From: Verrucomicrobiales bacterium
Lineage (GTDB): Bacteria; Verrucomicrobiota; Verrucomicrobiia; Limisphaerales; J093
Direction of reading: 5' to 3'
Length of the DNA stretch: 64,000 nt
NCBI GenBank assembly: GCA_024233215.1
Contig: JACKPW010000025.1
Coordinates: 1 to 64,000, forward strand
The translations under genes were made by a program, and so were the position numbers. Shown one piece after another: positions 59,412 through 64,000 of the stretch (position 1 is the stretch's first letter; each line of letters begins with the position of its first letter). Under the pieces are notes generated by a model that did not search any database, was not told the origin of the DNA, and was given only the letters and a program-made list of their open reading frames with translations.

Positions 59412-60692
59412 ATGCGTTATTCAGTCCTGTTGGCGACGGTTGGCTTAAGTGCCCTTCTGGGTTCCGGCAGTGGGTGGGCGGTGGATTACAAGCTGCTTCC
59501 GGTGGCGGATGGGAGCCAGGATCGCTTTTATGGGAGCGGCGACGCCACGAGCAGCCGCCTCAACTGCGAGTACTCGGAGGGAAGCTCCTCGCAGGGACGA
59601 CGGGTGGTGCTGAAGTTTAACATCAGCAACCTGAGCGCCTACCAGTTGCGCGGCGCCCGGTTGAACCTGTTTGGCGGTCGCAACTCGGCCGCCGGGGTGA
59701 TGGATGTCCGGGCGTATCGCTACTCGTTCAACACCTGGAACGACGCGTCGAACGGTGCGGTTCCCTTTGCGGCGGACGCGAACTGCACCTACCTCGCCTC
59801 GAAACTGATCAGCAATCTGCTGTCCGCCGATTACATCGGTACGAGCCAGTGGCACGAGTTCGACATCGGCGCGCAGTTGGGAGGGTGGAGCGGCGACGGT
59901 TTCCTCTCGATTGCGCTGCGCAATTTCAACACGGTCTTCGGTGCGAGTGTCTCGTTTGTGTCCCGCAACAGCGTCCCGTGGGACGGGTCGAAGGGGAAGG
60001 AGCCCTACATTGTCTTTCGCACCTACGATCCAAACCCCTCGGTGCAAAGCGGCGCGTTTGCCGAGGGGGACGTGTCCGACTGGATCCTCATCTCCGGTGG
60101 CGGCACCGCCGCCGCCGTGGCCAATCCCTATGCGGAGGGTGATGCCCTCATGGAGTTGAAGTCCGGATCGCCTGTCACGCTGGCACAGGATCTGGACACA
60201 CCGGCCGGGCCTTTCTACGTGGTGTTTTCCCACGAATTCCGCACCGCGACGGGCAGCCTGGAGGTGACGCTGAAGGATCGCGACGGCAATTCCACACTGC
60301 TCGGGACCGTGACGGCGCCGGCGAGCGTGGCGGAAGCGCTGACGACGACGGGTTTGCGGGTGGAAGCTCCGGAGTTGTTGGGGCTGGACCAGGCCCGCCT
60401 GAGCTTCACCCTGGACGGACCGGCGGGGTCCCTGCTCTGGCTGGACGACATCGCCTTTAGCGATACCGCACCCGTCGGGGGGCCGGTGTTGCGAATTGAG
60501 TTGCTTGGCAGGGGACAAGTCCTGCTGGCCTGGCCGGATGATTCAGTCGGCTTCGTCCTGCAGGAGAATGCCGGCGTGACGACGGCCGGTTGGAATGTCA
60601 TGGGAGCCGTTCCGGACGTTGTGGGGGAGGAGAAGCAGGTGATTCTGGAGGCGCACGAAAGCGGGCGTTGCTACCGACTGGTCAAGCCCTGA
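59412..60692 (+). CDS. Secreted DNRLRE-domain protein
   Basis: 426 residues. Signal peptide (LLATVGLSALLGSGSGWA); AAAGGAGA lies 7 nt before the ATG. DNRLRE/CBM96-like beta domain at about 22-215 (DGSQDRFYGSG, RRVVLKFNISNLSAYQLRGARLNL), a second beta domain to 355, and the C-terminal module VLQENAGVTTAGWNVMG...GRCYRLVKP shared in style with the protein at 6171. Likely surface or matrix protein. Confidence 0.8.
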   Translation: MRYSVLLATVGLSALLGSGSGWAVDYKLLPVADGSQDRFYGSGDATSSRLNCEYSEGSSSQGRRVVLKFNISNLSAYQLRGARLNLFGGRNSAAGVMDVRAYRYSFNTWNDASNGAVPFAADANCTYLASKLISNLLSADYIGTSQWHEFDIGAQLGGWSGDGFLSIALRNFNTVFGASVSFVSRNSVPWDGSKGKEPYIVFRTYDPNPSVQSGAFAEGDVSDWILISGGGTAAAVANPYAEGDALMELKSGSPVTLAQDLDTPAGPFYVVFSHEFRTATGSLEVTLKDRDGNSTLLGTVTAPASVAEALTTTGLRVEAPELLGLDQARLSFTLDGPAGSLLWLDDIAFSDTAPVGGPVLRIELLGRGQVLLAWPDDSVGFVLQENAGVTTAGWNVMGAVPDVVGEEKQVILEAHESGRCYRLVKP

Positions 60693-60707
60693 TGGCGTGG
60701 ACCGTGC

Positions 60708-61187
60708 TCACGGGCTGACCGCCAGCCGCTCCTCGTTGCGTTCCGGCTTCATGATCATGCCCTGTTCCTTGTAGGGCTTGAGGATGAAGTGGGTGGCCGT
60801 GGAGAGGACGCCCTGGATGGTGGCGAGCTTCTCCGAAACAAACATTGCCACCTCGCGCAGGCCGGTTCCCTCAACCTCGACCAGCAGGTCATAGGCGCCG
60901 GACATGAGGTAGCAGGATCGCACCTCGTCGTATTTCGCAATGCGTTCGGCGATGCGATTGTAGCCGCCCTCGCGCTCGGGGGTGATCCGCACCTCGATGG
61001 CCGCCCGCACGGTATCGATCCCGAGCTTCTCCTCGTTCAGCACGGCGCGGTAGCCGAGAATGACTTCCTCCTTCTCGTACGCGGCGATCTTCGCCTCGAC
61101 CTCCGCCGCCGGAATCCCGAGCAGCTTGGCCAGCCGTTCCGGGGTGGACCGGGCCTCGTCACGCAGCAGCCTCAACAACGCATCCAT
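60708..61187 (-). CDS. Lrp/AsnC-family transcriptional regulator
   Basis: 159 residues. N-terminal helix-turn-helix (RSTPERLAKLLGIPAAEVEAKI), linker LGYRAVLNEEKLG, then the RAM ligand-binding domain (CYLMSGAYDLLVEVEG, VLSTATHFILKPYKE). Senses amino acids or other small molecules and regulates metabolism. Target unknown; convergent with the gene before it and upstream of nothing obvious. Confidence 0.9.
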   Translation of the reverse strand: MDALLRLLRDEARSTPERLAKLLGIPAAEVEAKIAAYEKEEVILGYRAVLNEEKLGIDTVRAAIEVRITPEREGGYNRIAERIAKYDEVRSCYLMSGAYDLLVEVEGTGLREVAMFVSEKLATIQGVLSTATHFILKPYKEQGMIMKPERNEERLAVSP

Positions 61188-61345
61188 TGTGAGGGCAGAT
61201 TAGACCGCGGAACCGGGCGTTGCACTTCTTTTTGAAAAGGGCGAGGGAGGGCGACAAGGGGAGAACGACGCCGGCCGCGAGGTTCGAAGCCCCAGCCCGG
61301 AGGGCGAACGAGAATCGCCCGGCAATTCGCCTGACTGGGACCGGC

Positions 61346-62806
61346 TCAGCCAAACCCGTCCGCGCCTTCGGGATCGGATTGGGCGGAGAGGCGGATCAAT
61401 TCCAGGGTGTGATTCCGGTCGGGACGCAGCCGGGAGGGGCCCTGCACGAGGACGGCGAGGTCCCCGGGGAGTTCGTTGGTCTGGATCCACTTCCGGGCCG
61501 CCACGTCCCAAGCTTCCAGCGCCTCGGGCAGCAGAACCGGCGTCACGCCGTAGGAAAAGCGCAACGCGGCGCAGGCCCGGGCCTCCGGGCTGACGGCCGC
61601 CACCCAGACCGGCAATCGGAAGCGGGCCAATCGTCGGGCGGTGGCACCGCTGCGGGTCGGGACAATCACCGCGGCGGCATCGGCGGATTCCAACACCCGC
61701 TCCACACTCATTGAAATGAGGTCGGACATCGCACAGGGTCGGGCCGCTTCCGATCGCGTCATGAGTTCCCGGGCTTCCTGCCGGCTGCGATGCGGCTCCG
61801 TGGCGGCGGCGATCCGCGCCAGCGTGCTCACGGCTTCCACCGGAAAACGACCGATGGCGGACTCCGCCGAGAGCATCACGCAATCCGTTCCGTCGAGAAT
61901 CGCGTTGGCCACATCCGTCGCCTCGGCACGGGTTGGTTGCCGGCTCTGGGTCATGGACTCCAGCATCTGCGTGGCGGTGATGACCGGTTTGCCCGCGTGA
62001 ACGGCCTTCCGCATGATCTGCTTTTGGAGCACGGCGATCCGCTCGATCGGCACCTCCACCCCGAGATCGCCCCGCGCGATCATGATGCCATCCGCCACGG
62101 CCAAGATCTCATCCAGCCGTTCCAACGCACCCGCCCGTTCGATCTTCGCAATGATGAACGGGGCGTAGCCCAGTTCCTTCGCGGTTTGCCTCACGGCAAG
62201 CACGTCCTCGGCCGTCGCGACAAACGACTGGCTCACCGCCTCGACGCCATGTTCCAGCGCGAAGCGGAGGCATTCGCGGTCCTCGTCCGTGAACGCACTC
62301 ATACCAAGGTCGATGCCCGGCAGGTTGAGACCCTTGCGGGAGCGCAATTCACCGCCCACCACAACCCGGCAATGCACCACGTCGTTCTCGACCCGTTCGG
62401 CCCGGAGCTGGATCAGGCCGTCGTTGAGGAAGAGGTTGTCGCCGGGATGGACGACGCGCGGCAGGGGATCGAAACTGACGCAGGCGCCGGTTTCATTCCC
62501 CGTGTCGTTGCCGGGACGCAGGCTGAACGGGTTGCCCGCAACGAGATCGATCGGGTCGGGTTGAATCTGCCCGATCCGCATCTTCGGTCCGGGCAGATCC
62601 GCCATCAGGGTGACCTCGGAGCCGACCGCCGCTGCGGCGGAGCGGATGCGGGTGATGTTCTCCGCGTGGGTGGCAAAGTCCGCGTGGGAGAAGTTCAGTC
62701 GGGCGACGTTCAGACCGGCCAGAATCAGCCGCTGCAGCATCGCGGACTCACGCGAGGCGGGGCCGATGGTGGCGACAATCTTGGTCTTGTGCGGGGGCAG
62801 GGGCAT
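61346..62806 (-). CDS. pyk: Pyruvate kinase
   Basis: 486 residues from ATG 62806. PEP + ADP to pyruvate + ATP. Motifs: TKIVATIGPASRE, ARLNFSHADF, FLNDGLI, the signature FIIAKIERAGALE, ARGDLGVEVP, KPVITATQMLESM and a complete C-terminal domain (TRSGATARRLARF). Lies 13 nt after the phosphofructokinase gene in the same direction, so these two irreversible glycolytic steps are co-transcribed. Confidence 0.97.
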   Translation of the reverse strand: MPLPPHKTKIVATIGPASRESAMLQRLILAGLNVARLNFSHADFATHAENITRIRSAAAAVGSEVTLMADLPGPKMRIGQIQPDPIDLVAGNPFSLRPGNDTGNETGACVSFDPLPRVVHPGDNLFLNDGLIQLRAERVENDVVHCRVVVGGELRSRKGLNLPGIDLGMSAFTDEDRECLRFALEHGVEAVSQSFVATAEDVLAVRQTAKELGYAPFIIAKIERAGALERLDEILAVADGIMIARGDLGVEVPIERIAVLQKQIMRKAVHAGKPVITATQMLESMTQSRQPTRAEATDVANAILDGTDCVMLSAESAIGRFPVEAVSTLARIAAATEPHRSRQEARELMTRSEAARPCAMSDLISMSVERVLESADAAAVIVPTRSGATARRLARFRLPVWVAAVSPEARACAALRFSYGVTPVLLPEALEAWDVAARKWIQTNELPGDLAVLVQGPSRLRPDRNHTLELIRLSAQSDPEGADGFG

Positions 62807-62819
62807 GGCGGAAGGAGGT

Positions 62820-64000
62820 TTAGACCATTTCGCGGGGCTGACCGGTGGACGCCAGGACGCTGCTCCACAGGCGACTGTCCGGCACGATTTGTTTTCGCGC
62901 CGACGTGGCCAGGGGGATTGGCACGTGGGTGAACTCGTTTCGCCAGAACCCAACCACGACGTTGGTGCGTCCACTCATCGCCGCATGGACCGCATTGTGG
63001 CCGAGCAGGAGGCAGAAGGCGGAATCGAACGCGTTCGCCGGCACGCCGCGAATCATGTAGCTGGGGTCGATGTATTTCAAACCCACCGGCATCTTGACCC
63101 GGCCGAAGTGCGCCTTGATCTCGTCCCGCAGGAACAACCCGATGTCACCGAGCTTCACGTTGCCGGAGGCATCGCGACCGAGGTTGGCTTCCATCAAGTC
63201 CTGGCCGGCGCCCTCCGCAACGACGATCACCGCGTGCCCGCGACGTTCCAGGCGGGCCTGAAGGGTGCCCAGGAAGGACTCCAGGGTGAAGGGACATTCG
63301 GGAACCAGGCAGAAGTTGACCTGGCTGCCGGCGAGGGCCGCGTGCGCAGCGATAAAGCCCGAATGCCGGCCCATCAACTTCACCAGGCCGATGCCATTCC
63401 GGGCGCCCTTGGCCTCCACATGCGCCGCCGCGATGGCCTGGCCCGCCTCCGCCACGGCGGTCTGGAAACCGAAGGACATCTGGATGAAGCCGATGTCGTT
63501 GTCGATGGTCTTGGGCAGGCCGATGACGGCGATGTTCGAGCCGCGTCGGTGAATTTCCGCCGCCATGTCACGGCCGCCGCGCAGGGTGCCGTCGCCCCCG
63601 ATGACGAAGAGCATGTTGATACCGAGCTGTTCCAACCGGTCGACCATGCGCCCCACGTCCTGCGGTCCGCGGGAGCTCCCGAGGATGGTGCCCCCGGCAT
63701 CCTCGATGTGATCCACTTCCTCCGAATCCAGCAGCCACGGCTCGTGTCCGTAGTCGTCGATCAATCCCTCATAACCATAGCGGAAACCGTAGATGACCTC
63801 GGCTTGGTAATGGTGTTCGAGGCTCAGAACGACCGCCCGGATGACGTCGTTCAGGCCCGGGCAAAGTCCGCCGCAGGTGACCAGACCGGCCCGTACTGTG
63901 CCGGGTTTGAAGAAGAGCCGTTCCCGGGGACCGGCGATCTCGAACGCCAGGGGTTTCCGGCCCGCTTCGATCTCGGCACAGACCTCCGCGGCCTCCGCGG
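62820..64000 (-). CDS. pfkA: 6-phosphofructokinase, 5' end cut by window edge
   Basis: Open to the right edge; at least 393 residues seen. Begins in the window before the ATP/PPi-loop GLVTCGGLCPGLNDVIRA, then FVIGGDGTLRGG, GLPKTIDNDIGF (catalytic Asp of TIDND), KLMGRHSGFIA, LVPECPFTL and YIDPSYMIRG. GGDG rather than GGDD at the specificity position points to ATP as donor; the Lys in PKTIDND is shared with plant-type and PPi enzymes, so this is an X/III-clade PFK. Operon with pyk. Confidence 0.93.
   Translation of the reverse strand, partial: AEAAEVCAEIEAGRKPLAFEIAGPRERLFFKPGTVRAGLVTCGGLCPGLNDVIRAVVLSLEHHYQAEVIYGFRYGYEGLIDDYGHEPWLLDSEEVDHIEDAGGTILGSSRGPQDVGRMVDRLEQLGINMLFVIGGDGTLRGGRDMAAEIHRRGSNIAVIGLPKTIDNDIGFIQMSFGFQTAVAEAGQAIAAAHVEAKGARNGIGLVKLMGRHSGFIAAHAALAGSQVNFCLVPECPFTLESFLGTLQARLERRGHAVIVVAEGAGQDLMEANLGRDASGNVKLGDIGLFLRDEIKAHFGRVKMPVGLKYIDPSYMIRGVPANAFDSAFCLLLGHNAVHAAMSGRTNVVVGFWRNEFTHVPIPLATSARKQIVPDSRLWSSVLASTGQPREMV

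Overview
The window is 64 kb of high-GC, gene-dense bacterial chromosome. It most likely comes from a member of the Verrucomicrobiota (Limisphaerales/Pedosphaera-like). This is inferred from a Minf_1886-family gene (a planctomycete/verrucomicrobial family), secreted proteins with the C-terminal 'YxVExSTDLxxW'-type module common in that phylum, a type II secretion-like C-terminal remnant, a C30-carotenoid operon of the Planctomycetes/Verrucomicrobia type, and short palindromic intergenic repeats. No rRNA, CRISPR array or intact insertion sequence was seen. Both outermost genes run off the window.

Layout. 1-1.5 kb: an OLD-like ATPase and a small partner, possibly the end of a defence locus. 1.5-4.6 kb (minus): AMMECR1 protein and a GH95 fucosidase lipoprotein. 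4.8-12 kb: gap with promoter and terminator, a secreted protein, a PfkB kinase, a 46-residue membrane protein, Minf_1886 and a double-domain M16 peptidase, then tandem palindromic repeats. 12.2-15.6 kb (minus): a ferrous-iron operon in which FeoB is split into GTPase and membrane proteins and the regulator is a membrane-anchored DtxR with two FeoA domains. 15.8-22.9 kb: selenium genes (selA, a selenocysteine-containing selD, tRNA-Sec, and a SelW-like selenoprotein that ordinary gene calling misses because of its in-frame TGA), mixed with a poorly coding stretch. 23-33.3 kb: an FHA-cyclase, a CarH-type B12 photoreceptor repressor, a divergent sigma factor, and a long operon for a staphyloxanthin-like C30 carotenoid acid ester. 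33.5-39.4 kb: amidohydrolase, half-size TauE, Gfo/Idh/MocA oxidoreductase, SurA-like chaperone and pdxA. 39.6-52.2 kb (minus): one operon for an energy-converting group 4 [NiFe]-hydrogenase joined to a sulfhydrogenase-type NAD(P)/flavin module and a formate-dehydrogenase-like subunit. 52.7-60.7 kb: secreted proteins and a four-gene ABC transporter. 60.7-64 kb (minus): Lrp regulator, pyruvate kinase and 6-phosphofructokinase.

How the parts fit. Glycolytic genes (gap, pyk, pfk, a PfkB kinase) and secreted carbohydrate-related proteins suggest a saccharolytic life. The hydrogenase complex could dispose of, or recover, fermentation electrons. Its formate-dehydrogenase-like subunit aligns with a tyrosine at the Sec/Cys position and also lacks the catalytic His and Arg, so its substrate is unlikely to be formate even though the organism can make selenoproteins. 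The carotenoid operon is probably switched on by light through loss of CarH repression. A frameshifted GxxExxY gene bounded by inverted repeats sits inside the hydrogenase operon, directly before the small-subunit start codon.

All assignments come from reading the sequence and from knowledge of the families; no database search or structure prediction was run.
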